Shown here one piece after another: positions 12,445 to 22,435 of a DNA stretch of 40,714 bases. The position numbers were made by a program, and so were the translations under genes. The notes beneath the pieces are model-generated. The model searched no databases. It was not told the DNA's origin and worked only from the letters and a program-made list of their open reading frames with translations. Each line of letters starts with the position of its first letter. Position 1 is the stretch's first letter. This DNA is from Bacteroidetes bacterium QS_8_68_28 (GTDB taxonomy: Bacteria > Bacteroidota > Rhodothermia > Rhodothermales > Salinibacteraceae). The stretch covers positions 1-40,714 of the forward strand of contig PXTS01000057.1 of assembly GCA_003022485.1 (NCBI GenBank). The letters run 5' to 3'.

Positions 12445-14038
12445 AGCGCGAGCGAAGTGTCAGCGCCGGCAGAATCATCTCCTCCATCGAGGCGCCGCCG
12501 TGCTGCATCGTGTCGCGGTACTTGCGCTGGTAGTGGTGGTAGTTGGTCGGGTAGACGAAATAGTAGTCCTCCTTGGCGATGATGTAGTTGGTGTTCATCC
12601 CCTGGCTGGGCAGACCGTAGTCTTCGGGGTCTTTGACAAAAATCGCGTGCTCGTCGTTGCACTTGAGGTTGCGCCCGTACTTGTAGCGCAACGCGGTCGA
12701 GGTCTCGCGGTCGCCGATGACTTTCGTGTCGCGCAGGCTGCGGACGGCCCCGTGGTCGGTGGTGACGACGCAGGTGGCGCCAGCGTCCGCGAGCTTCTTG
12801 AAGGCATCCAGGAGCCAGGAGTGCTCGAACCACGTGCGCGTCAGGGCGCGGTAGGCGCGCTCGTCGGGGGCGATCTCTTTGAGCACGTCGCTGTCGGAGC
12901 GGGAGTGGGCAAGGATGTCCACGAAGTTGACCACCACCGCCGAGAGGGGCTGCTGCGCCAGGTCGCCGGCGCGGGCGGCGAAGTCCTGCCCGTCCTCGCT
13001 ACTGATGAGCTTTTCGTAGTGCGCCTCGACGCTGCCCCCGCCGGGGCCGCCCGCCTGCCTGCGGTCCAGCAGGTCCTGCAGAAGCTCGGCCTCGTGCTGG
13101 TTGCGGCTGTGCTCACGCTCCTCGCCGGTGGTCCAGATTTCGGGATATCGCTCGGCGATCTGCACCGGCAGGAGCCCGCTGAAGATGGCGTTGCGCGCGT
13201 AGGGAGTGGCCGTCGGCAACAGGCCGTAGTGAAAGTTCGTCTCGATCTCGAAAAGCGGCTGGAGCAAATCCTCGAACTCCAGCCACTGGTCGTAGCGCAT
13301 GCAGTCGATCACAAAGAAGACGACCGGGCCGCCCTTTTCTTCCAGCTCCGGCAGCACGAACTGCGGAATGGCCTCGTGGCTGAGCGGCGGGCGCTCCTCG
13401 TCGGGCATATACTCGGTGGCCTCGTCGATCCACCGCGAGTAGTGACGCTCCACGAACTGGCCGAAGGCGCGGTTGGCTTCCTGGCGCTGGTCGTCGAAGA
13501 TCTGGCGCGCGCCCTCGTCGTCGGCGTCCAGTTCCTCGTCGTAGCCGACCAGTTCGCGGTACAGATCCGTCCACTCCGCGTGCTGCATCGGGGCGGAGAG
13601 GCGGCGCGAAATATCGTTAAAAGACCGGAGGTACGTCTCGGACGCCTTCTCGCTCTGCAGGCGCTCCTGTTCCAAGAGGCGCTTGACGGTCAGCAGGATC
13701 TGGCTGGGGTTGACCGGCTTGGTCAGGTAGTCGCTGATCTGGCCGCCGAGGGCCTTTTCCATCAGGCGTTCCTCCTCGCTCTTCGTCACCATCACCACGC
13801 GCGCGCCGGGGCGGGCCTCCTTGATCGCTTCGAGCGTCTGGAGGCCGTCCATGCCGGGCATCTGCTCGTCGAGGAGGACGACCTCGTAAGGATGGTCGCG
13901 CACCTCGTCGACCGCGTCGCTGCCGTTGGTCGCGCTCTCGACGGCGTAGCCTTTTTCTTCGAGAAAGAGCATGTGCGGGCGAAGCATCTCGATCTCGTCG
14001 TCCACCCACAGGATGCGTGCGGCGCCGTTGTCGGGCAT
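12440..14038 (-). CDS. porX: PorX-type response regulator with PglZ (alkaline-phosphatase-superfamily) effector domain
   Basis: Receiver ILWVDDEIEMLRPH...VVLLDEQMPGMDGLQTL...TKPVNPSQI; C-terminal VVFFVIDCMRYDQW, YGLLPTATPYARNAIFSGLLP, VVVNFVDILAHSRSD, VVTTDHGAVRS. Adjacent tsaE. Confidence 0.9.
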   Translation of the reverse strand: MPDNGAARILWVDDEIEMLRPHMLFLEEKGYAVESATNGSDAVDEVRDHPYEVVLLDEQMPGMDGLQTLEAIKEARPGARVVMVTKSEEERLMEKALGGQISDYLTKPVNPSQILLTVKRLLEQERLQSEKASETYLRSFNDISRRLSAPMQHAEWTDLYRELVGYDEELDADDEGARQIFDDQRQEANRAFGQFVERHYSRWIDEATEYMPDEERPPLSHEAIPQFVLPELEEKGGPVVFFVIDCMRYDQWLEFEDLLQPLFEIETNFHYGLLPTATPYARNAIFSGLLPVQIAERYPEIWTTGEEREHSRNQHEAELLQDLLDRRQAGGPGGGSVEAHYEKLISSEDGQDFAARAGDLAQQPLSAVVVNFVDILAHSRSDSDVLKEIAPDERAYRALTRTWFEHSWLLDAFKKLADAGATCVVTTDHGAVRSLRDTKVIGDRETSTALRYKYGRNLKCNDEHAIFVKDPEDYGLPSQGMNTNYIIAKEDYYFVYPTNYHHYQRKYRDTMQHGGASMEEMILPALTLRSRS

Positions 14039-14128
14039 GGTCGGGGGAAGGGAGAACAGAAAAAAGGGATGGATAAGATTTCCTTACGGAGCGGCAGGCC
14101 GTTTTCTCCGGCGTGAGACGGAACGCGC

Positions 14129-14160
14129 GTAGGTTCGTGGGTTTGTAGGGAGGTAGGTTG
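14129..14160. repeat. Octamer repeat upstream of porX
   Basis: gtaggttc|gtgggttt|gtagggag|gtaggttg. Confidence 0.85.
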
Positions 14161-14201
14161 TCGAATTGCTTTCGCGTCTACCCCGTGGCTTCCCTCTCCG
14201 C

Positions 14202-14233
14202 CTAACAAACTTACGCACTCTCCTACCTAAACG
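14202..14233. repeat. Octamer repeat directly upstream of the O-methyltransferase GTG start
   Basis: ctaacaaa|cttacgca|ctctccta|cctaaacg. Confidence 0.6.
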
Positions 14234-14898
14234 TGTCCAATCGCTCCCACGGCCTCTCCGACGCGCTTCACGGCTATCTGGTGGAAACGGGTGTGCGCGA
14301 GCCGCCGGCCTTAGCGCGCCTGCGTGAGGAGACGCGCCAACACCCGCGCTCGCAGATGCAGATCGCCCCCGAGCAGGGCCAGTTCATGCGCCTGCTGGCG
14401 AGGCTCGTCGGCGCGCGGCGCACGCTCGACGTGGGCGTCTTTACCGGGTACAGCGCGCTCGCGGTGGCGCTGGCGCTGCCGGAGGGGGGCCGGGTCGTCG
14501 GCTGCGACGTCTCGCCGGATTACACGTCCGTCGCCGAGCGTTTTTTCGAAGAGGCCCAGATCCGCGAGCGGCTCGACCTGCGCATCGGCCCGGCCGTGCA
14601 AACGCTCGACGCGCTCCTGGACGACGGCGAGGCGGAGGACTTCGACCTCGCCTTCATCGACGCGGACAAGGAGCAGTACGACGCCTACTACGAGCGGAGC
14701 CTGCGCCTCGTGCGCCCCGGCGGGCTGGTGCTGATCGACAACGTCTTTCGCGGCGGGGACGTGGCCTGTTCTCCCGACGATGTGGACGAAAGCGTGCGCG
14801 CCGTTCAGCAGCTCAACGACAAGCTCCACGGCGACGAGCGCGTCGACCTGTCCGTGATTCCCGTCAGCGACGGCCTGACGCTGGCGCGCAAGCGGTAA
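14233..14898 (+). CDS. Class I SAM-dependent O-methyltransferase (caffeoyl-CoA OMT-like)
   Basis: QMQIAPEQGQFMRLLARLVGARRTLDVGVFTGYSALAVALALP; FDLAFIDADKEQYDAYYE; GGLVLIDNVFRGGDV. GTG start. Confidence 0.92.
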   Translation: MSNRSHGLSDALHGYLVETGVREPPALARLREETRQHPRSQMQIAPEQGQFMRLLARLVGARRTLDVGVFTGYSALAVALALPEGGRVVGCDVSPDYTSVAERFFEEAQIRERLDLRIGPAVQTLDALLDDGEAEDFDLAFIDADKEQYDAYYERSLRLVRPGGLVLIDNVFRGGDVACSPDDVDESVRAVQQLNDKLHGDERVDLSVIPVSDGLTLARKR

Positions 14899-15160
14899 GC
14901 GTCCGGTGTTTGGGGGGCGTGCCGCGGTTGGAGGTCTTCAGTCGGAGTTTCCGATCTGCCTCGTGTCTGCGGAGCGCGTCGCTCTTCGAACGGCCTCGGG
15001 TGAGCGCGAACTTCGATGAGCGCGAAAACGCTGCGCGAGGTCGGTGTCGATGCCGCGTCGCGCACGCTACGCTCGGCGGGCACGTCTGGCGCAGAAGCCG
15101 CGCCGCCGTCAGCGCGAGGGGAGAGTCTGCCCCAGCACGAGCGCATCCTACGCCGAGGCA

Positions 15161-15211
15161 TGCTTCCAGCCGGGACGTGCTACCAGCCAAGACGTGCTTC
15201 CAGCCAGGACT
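15161..15211. repeat. 17-bp x3 imperfect tandem repeat in an intergenic region
   Basis: tgcttccagccgggacg / tgctaccagccaagacg / tgcttccagccaggact. Confidence 0.88.
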
Positions 15212-15333
15212 CTCCGGCGAGGACGCCGGAGCGAGCAGCGGGCTCTGGCCACTGCCAGGGAGCAGGAAACGCCGGAGCCGAACGGGCCTGCCTCGAGGAT
15301 ACGGCGACCCCGGCGTTTCGTCGAGTCCCGCCG

Positions 15334-16830
15334 CTACCGCCGCCGCCGTTCGGCCCAGCGGCTGCGTTGCTGGAGACGCGCCGCGCCCTCCTCTTCGGCG
15401 AGGGCGTCCGGCTCCTGTGAAGCCTCAAAGAGCACCGCCGCCACCGCCGCGTCGCGCTCGAACTGCGGGTCCTCGGTGAAAAGCTGCTCCGGATCGAAGT
15501 GCTCCTCGACGAAATGCGTCGAGAACCGACCGCTGCGGAAGGCCTCGTGGCGCATCGCGTAGCGGCAGAACGGGATCGTGGTGGTGACGCCGGCGATCTC
15601 GTACTCCGCCAGCGCGCGCTCGCTGCGGCGAATGGCCGCCTCGCGCGACGGGCCCCAGCAGACGAGCTTTGAGATCATCGGGTCGTAGTGGACAGGCACC
15701 GTCTCGCCTTCCTCGACGCCCGCGTCCACGCGCACGCCGGGGCCGCTGGGCGGCGCGTGGCGCACCAGCGGGCCGGGGTCGGGGAGGAAGTTCTGCGCCG
15801 GGTCCTCGGCGTAGACGCGGCACTCGACGGCGTGACCGTCGATGGAAAGATCCTCGGCGGCGCGGTAGCCCAGTTCTTCGCCCTCGGCCACGCGGAGCTG
15901 CTCGGCCACGAGGTCCAGCCCCGTGACCATCTCGGTGGTCGGATGCTCGACCTGGAGGCGCGTGTTCATTTCCATGAAGTAGAAGTCGAGATTCGCGTCC
16001 ACCAGAAACTCGACCGTGCCGGCGTTTTCGTAGCCGACCGCCTCGGCGGCGCGCACGGCGGCGGCGCCCATTTCGGCGCGCTTCTCGGGCGGGAGGACTG
16101 ACGACGGGGCCTCTTCGATCACCTTCTGGAGACGGCGCTGGATGGAGCACTCGCGCTCGAAGAGGTGCGTGGTGTGACCGTGCCGGTCGGCAATAATCTG
16201 GAACTCGATGTGACGCGGCTGCTGGATGTACTTCTCGACGAAGACGCGCCCGTCGCCGAAGGAGGACTGCGCCTCGCTCTGCGCGCGCTCCATCGCGCCG
16301 GTGAAATGGTCCGGGTTGTGGACGACGCGCATCCCCTTGCCGCCGCCGCCCGCTGCCGCCTTCACCAAGACCGGGTAGCCTATTCCAGAGGCCACGCGGG
16401 CGGCCTCCTCAGGGTCGGCAATGGCATCGGTGGTGCCGGGGGCCATCGGGACGCTCGCCTTCTCCATCAAAGCGCGCGCGGCGGTTTTGTCGCCCATCCG
16501 GCGGATCGCCTCCGGCGGCGGACCGATCCACGTGAAGCCGGCCTCGCGCACCGCCTCGGCGAAATCGGCGTTCTCCGAGAGAAAGCCGTAGCCGGGGTGG
16601 ATGGCGTCGGCCTCGCTTGCGCGTGCGGCCTCGAGGATGTTCTCGAAGACCAGGTACGACTCGCCCGCGGCAGGCGGGCCGACGGCGTACGCCTCGTCGG
16701 CGCGGCGCACGTGCAGGGCCGTCGCGTCGGCCTCGCTGAAGACGGCTACGGCAGTGAGGCCGCGCTCGTGGCAGGCGCGAATGACGCGCACGGCAATCTC
16801 GCCCCGGTTGGCGATCAGGACCTTGTCCAT
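15334..16830 (-). CDS. accC: Biotin carboxylase subunit of an acyl-CoA carboxylase
   Basis: MDKVLIANRGEIAVRVIRACHERG; AAAGGGGKGMRVV; FFMEMNTRLQVEHPTTEMVTGLDLV analogue present. No biotinyl domain, so subunit type. Confidence 0.93.
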   Translation of the reverse strand: MDKVLIANRGEIAVRVIRACHERGLTAVAVFSEADATALHVRRADEAYAVGPPAAGESYLVFENILEAARASEADAIHPGYGFLSENADFAEAVREAGFTWIGPPPEAIRRMGDKTAARALMEKASVPMAPGTTDAIADPEEAARVASGIGYPVLVKAAAGGGGKGMRVVHNPDHFTGAMERAQSEAQSSFGDGRVFVEKYIQQPRHIEFQIIADRHGHTTHLFERECSIQRRLQKVIEEAPSSVLPPEKRAEMGAAAVRAAEAVGYENAGTVEFLVDANLDFYFMEMNTRLQVEHPTTEMVTGLDLVAEQLRVAEGEELGYRAAEDLSIDGHAVECRVYAEDPAQNFLPDPGPLVRHAPPSGPGVRVDAGVEEGETVPVHYDPMISKLVCWGPSREAAIRRSERALAEYEIAGVTTTIPFCRYAMRHEAFRSGRFSTHFVEEHFDPEQLFTEDPQFERDAAVAAVLFEASQEPDALAEEEGAARLQQRSRWAERRRR

Positions 16831-16833
16831 TTC

Positions 16834-16861
16834 GGATTTTGGATGGGGGATTTTCGATGGG
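16834..16861. repeat. Heptamer repeat directly upstream of the biotin carboxylase start
   Basis: ggatttt|ggatggg|ggatttt|cgatggg. Confidence 0.9.
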
Positions 16862-16924
16862 CTGCTCTCGCGCTCCCGTTCTCCCTCCCTCCCTACGCGC
16901 ACATGGCACGATCTGTGCGGTTAG

Positions 16925-18049
<1,125 letters not shown>

Positions 18050-18173
18050 CGCAAGGCGTGGTGCCGGCTGGTGGCTGCGTGAGAAGAAGCACCGACTTGC
18101 TCCGGAAGTGCTACAATGGGAGATGAGCGGGTTCTCGAACGGGTCCTCGTGCACCTCGGAACGTAGATGCGAT

Positions 18174-18206
18174 TGCCCTGGGCGCGGAGATCCGCTTGCC
18201 AGGGCA
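18174..18206. terminator. Nested inverted repeat between convergent genes; possible bidirectional terminator
   Basis: TGCCCTGG...CCAGGGCA (8 bp) enclosing GCGGA-ga-TCCGC (5 bp). Confidence 0.55.
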
Positions 18207-18231
18207 GAACGCGCTCTTAAACCGCCATGCC

Positions 18232-19701
18232 TCACCCCCGCCGCAGGTCCCGCACTGCCGTCCGCGCCGCGAGGTGGCCGCACATGCCATGCACGCCTCC
18301 CCCAGGGGGCGTCGAGGCCGAGCAGAGGTACAGTCCCTCGGCGGGCGTGCGGTAGGGCGTGAGGCTCAGGGTGGGCCGCGCCACAAGCTGCACGAGGTCC
18401 ATCGCCCCGCCGTTGATGTCGCCGCCGACGAGCGCAGCGTTCTGCCGCTCCAGGTCCGCCGGCGCGCTGATCGTCTGCTGGGTCACGCAGTCGCGGAAGC
18501 CGGGCGCGAAGCGCTCGATCTGGCCGGTGAGGCGCGCGGCCATTTTTTGGCGGTCCCCGTCCCAGCCGTTGGGCACGTGGCAGTACGCCCAGGCAGTGTG
18601 CCGGCCCGCCGGGGCACGCGTATCGTCGAACAGGCTGTGCTGCGCAAGAAGCACAAACGGGCGCTCCGGCGCGCGGCCCTCGGCGACCGCCTGCTCACTG
18701 GCGGCCACCTCCGCCGCCGGGCCGCAGACGTGGACGGTGCCGGCTTTTTTCACATTGTCGTTCGCCCACGGGATCGGCTCCGACAGCGCGAAGTCCGTCT
18801 TGAAGGCCGCCGGGCCGCGCCGGTAGCTCCGCAGGCGGCGGCGGTAGCGGCGGGGCAAGGCGTCCCGGGCGATGTTCGCAAGCTGGCGCGGGGCCGTGTC
18901 GAAGAGCACCGCACGCGCCGGCGGGACGTCCCTCGCGAGGGACGTGACGCGGTGGCCCGTCCGAATCTCGCCGCCGAGCGCGCGCAGGTAGCTCGCCAGT
19001 GCATCGGTAATAGCCTGCGCGCCGCCGCGCGGGAGCGGCCAGCCGACGGCGTGGCCCAGCATCGCCAGCACCAGCCCGAAGGCCGCCGAGCCCGGCGCAG
19101 AAAGCGGCAGGTTCGCGTGGGCCGCGTGGCCGGCGAAGAGCGCACGCGCCTCCTTCCCTCGAAAGAGCGCTTTCACCAACCCCGCCGCCGGCCACACCGC
19201 CCGCAGCCCGAAGCGCCCCAACGCGACCGGGGCGCGCGGCACGTGCAGCATCGGCCGGAGGATTTCCCCGAGCGCCTTCCGCCAGTCGCGCACGAGCGGT
19301 TCCATCAGGCGGCGCCAGTTCTCCCCGTCGCGCCCGAGAGCGGCCGTCGTCTCGCCGAGGGCGTGGTGCTGGAGGACCGCTCGCCCCGTGGGGAGCGGAT
19401 GCGCCGCCGGCACCTCCGGCCAGATCCACTCCAGCCCGTGCTCCCCCAGTGGCAGCTTGCGCAGAAAGGGGGAGGCCACCCCCAGCGGGTGAATCGCCGA
19501 GCCCAAGTCGTGGCGAAAGCCCGGCTCCGTCAGTGCCCCCGTGCGCGCGGCCCCGCCGAGGCGCGAGTTGGCCTCCAGCACGAGCACCGAGTGGCCCGCC
19601 TCCGCCAGCGTGATGGCGGCGGCCAGTCCGTTCGGCCCGCCGCCGACGACGACGGCGTCGTGTTCGGCGTTGCGTGCGTGCGGGCCGTGCGCGGACGGCA
19701 T
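18232..19701 (-). CDS. FAD-dependent oxidoreductase, phytoene desaturase/carotenoid isomerase-like
   Basis: HDAVVVGGGPNGLAAAITLAEAGHSVLVLEANSRLGGAARTGALTEPGFRHDLGSAIHP; C-terminal GLYLCSASTPPGGGVHGMCGHLAARTAV. Confidence 0.9.
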   Translation of the reverse strand: MPSAHGPHARNAEHDAVVVGGGPNGLAAAITLAEAGHSVLVLEANSRLGGAARTGALTEPGFRHDLGSAIHPLGVASPFLRKLPLGEHGLEWIWPEVPAAHPLPTGRAVLQHHALGETTAALGRDGENWRRLMEPLVRDWRKALGEILRPMLHVPRAPVALGRFGLRAVWPAAGLVKALFRGKEARALFAGHAAHANLPLSAPGSAAFGLVLAMLGHAVGWPLPRGGAQAITDALASYLRALGGEIRTGHRVTSLARDVPPARAVLFDTAPRQLANIARDALPRRYRRRLRSYRRGPAAFKTDFALSEPIPWANDNVKKAGTVHVCGPAAEVAASEQAVAEGRAPERPFVLLAQHSLFDDTRAPAGRHTAWAYCHVPNGWDGDRQKMAARLTGQIERFAPGFRDCVTQQTISAPADLERQNAALVGGDINGGAMDLVQLVARPTLSLTPYRTPAEGLYLCSASTPPGGGVHGMCGHLAARTAVRDLRRG

Positions 19702-20116
19702 GGAGTCGGGGGGAGAGGTCGGAAAAAGGGAAGACGCGCTGCGCCCGAGGGGGGCGGAGCCCCGTTTACGGGTCACGCTCCTCATCACAGCGGCACTCGC
19801 GCTTCTCCAGTAGCTCCGCCGCGCGCTCGTCGGTCGCTCCACGAACGTCGCGTGGATCGCCGCCGAGGAAGGCGGAAATGGCGCTTATTCCCTTCACCGA
19901 GGAGGCCGATCAGCGAGGACCCGCTCCCGGCGCACTTCGGCACCGTCGAGCGGGTCCCCGGCCATCGCGGGAGCGCACCTACTACAACCGCGCCTACGAC
20001 CTGCGTCTCTGCAAGCACAAGAAGATCGCCGACGGCTGGGTCAAGGGCGCCGCTCAGGTGCACATTGCTCTGTATGCAGGCGACCCGCACGGGTGCGCCG
20101 TTACCGCGTCGCCGGC

Positions 20117-22038
20117 TCACTCCTCCGGTGCGCCCGAGGACGTGCCGACGGTCGCCTCCACCCCGGTCGCCGCCCCGTCGCCGCCGATCTGCTCTTCCTC
20201 GAGGCCCTCGCCGGGGAACTGCTCGATGAACTCGGTCGGGAGGTCGCGGCCCGTGCTCTTCCGAAGAGCGAAAAGAGGTAGTCCAGCGCCGCGCGGTCGC
20301 GCTCGAAGGCCGGGCCGCGCTCCCCGCGCCGCAGCTGGTCGTCGTACTTCGAGAGGCTGCACGCCAGCGCAAACAGCATGATCGCGTTGTCGGCCACGCG
20401 TGCCTGTTGCGCCTGGCGCCTGACGATCTCCTCGCGCTCCCACTTGCTGGTGAGCTTGAAGTAGTGCGAGTGCTGCTGCACCAGCTTCGAGAGGCGCTTC
20501 GCGTACGCGTCGAGCGACGGATGCAGGCCCTCCACATTCGGCCGCGCGGGCTTGATGCCCAAGAAGAGCTGAAGGCCCAGCGGAATGGCGCGCTTGAGGA
20601 CTTCCGGGTTCGTCCCCGCGCGCAAGATGCGGCTGAAGTTGTCCTTGGGAGATTCGTCAAAGTCCCAGAGAAGCGCCTCCTGCACCGAGATCATCTGCTC
20701 GGCCAGCTGCTTGCCGCCGTAGGCGAAGACGAACGACTGCATCACGTCGTTCGAGCCCTCGACGATGCGGTGGATGCGGTTGTCGCGCCAGATGCGCTCC
20801 AGCTCGTGCTCGGTCATGTAGCCTTCGCCGCCCATGATCTGCATCGCGTCGTCGATGACCTCCCAGCCGTAGCGCGAGCAGAAGACCTTGCAGATGGCCG
20901 TCTCGACCATGATGTCCTCGTCGCCGCGGTCCAGCATCCCCGTCATCATGTAGAGCATTGCGTCCATGGCGTAGGTGTAGGCGCTCATGCGCGCGATCTT
21001 TTGCTGCACCAGCTCGAAGTCCGAGAGTGGGCGGTCGAACTGGTGGCGCGTCTGCGCCCACTTGGTGCTCTGGTTCATCGCGTGCTTGGCCGCGCCGGTG
21101 ACGCCGGCTGAGAGCGTGCAGCGCCCGTAGTTGAGACACGAAAGCGCCACGTTGAGGCCGCGCCCGCGCTCGTGGAGCAGATTCTCCTTCGGCACCCTCA
21201 CGTCATCGAAGCGGAGGCGCGCCTGCTGCGTCCCGCGGATGCCCGTCTTCGAGCGGTTGTGCTCGAAGATCTCGACGCCTTCCATGTCGGGCGTGCAGAT
21301 CAGCGCGTTGACGCCCTGTTGCTCCAGCCCGCCGCCCTCGCCTCCCGAGGGCACCATGTTTTTGCTCATTACCGTGAAGAGTGCCGACCACGCCCCGCTG
21401 GTGGACCACTTCTTCTCGCCGTTGAGGATGAAGTGCTTCCCGTCGTCCGATTCCACGCAGGTCGTCTCCTGGTTGGCCGCGTCGCTGCCGACGTTCGGCT
21501 CCGAGAGACAAAAGGCTGACAGCTCCTCCTGCGCGACCATCGGCAGGTACTTCTCCTTCTGCTCCTCATTGCCGAATATCACGAGCGCCTTGCAGCCGAT
21601 GCTCTGGTGCGCCGAGACCATCACCGCCGTCGAAGAGCAATGGTAGCCGATCAGCTCGAGCACGCGGTTGTAGCTGGTCACACCCAGCCCGAGGCCGCCG
21701 TACTCCTCGGGGATGATCATGCCCATCACGCCCATCTCGAAGAGCCGGTCGATGCACCATTGCGGGATGACCTGTTCCTTGTCGATCTGGATGGACGGGT
21801 GCTCGTTTTCGAGGTAGTCTTCCAACTCCTCGAGCAGCGCGTCGGTCTTTTCCCGTTCCTCTCTGCCCTCGTGCGGATACGGGAAGACCGCATCGCTCTG
21901 AAAGCGGCCCCAGAACATGTTTTTGACGAAGCCCATCTCCGAAGGCTCCGGCCCCATCATCGTCTCGATGTCCTCGATCATTTTTCGATCTTCCTTCGAG
22001 ACGCCTTTGATGTCGGAGAGTCCTTGTTGGTCAGACAT
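20117..22038 (-). CDS. Acyl-CoA dehydrogenase, C-terminus frameshifted near 20271-20274
   Basis: SAFCLSEPNVGSDAANQETTCV, NGEKKWSTSG, IMGGEGYMTEHELERIWRDNRIHRIVEGSNDVM. In-frame ORF runs to 20101 with low-complexity Ser/Arg tail; the other frame gives ALRKSTGRDLPTEFIEQFPGEGLEEEQIGGDG to a stop at 20117. Confidence 0.88.
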
Positions 22039-22435
22039 GACGGGGGCGATCCGGTTACTGAAAAAGAAAAGAAAACGCGGCGCCCGGCACGCCGGCGGTC
22101 GGGGGCACTCGCGTTCGTGCGCCCGGCAGCTTCACGTTACCAAAGCGGGGGAAAGCGGTTCCTCCTGTGGCGGGGGCACGCCGGAATTGTTGAGGGGATT
22201 TCCCGGTTGGAGGTCCGCTAATTTCCCGGCTTTCGGGGCTTCAGACAGTCGGTCACCTCGGCATTCGGCCATCGGCTGCAATGCGAAGAACGCCCGTCCA
22301 AATCTCGAAGTGTCCTTCGGCATCCTGGCCGGGGAATCCCCGTAGGGAGGCGTAGACCGCTCGCGCCGACGTCTTCGACAGCCCGCTTCCGGGCCGATGG
22401 GAGGGACCCGGGCGGGTGCCCGCTGCCGTAGCCGG

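Noticed and set aside
12440-14038. PglZ domain as evidence for a BREX/Pgl defence island
   Set aside because: It is fused to a receiver domain, neighbours are tsaE and metabolic genes, and no BrxA/B/C, PglX or PglY-like genes are present; fits PorX.
12212-14116. 634-aa + strand ORF antisense to porX
   Set aside because: Opposite strand encodes a well-supported PorX-like protein. The antisense product is low-complexity V/A/L/R-rich, an expected artefact of high-GC codon bias.
14899-15333. Overlapping ORFs (e.g. 14910-15479, 15044-15562) as real genes
   Set aside because: Arg/Ala/Pro-rich without domains, overlap accC antisense, and encode the 17-bp tandem repeat.
22039-22435. Small ORFs between acyl-CoA dehydrogenase and the GT4 gene
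   Set aside because: No ribosome-binding or motif support; composition typical of chance ORFs.
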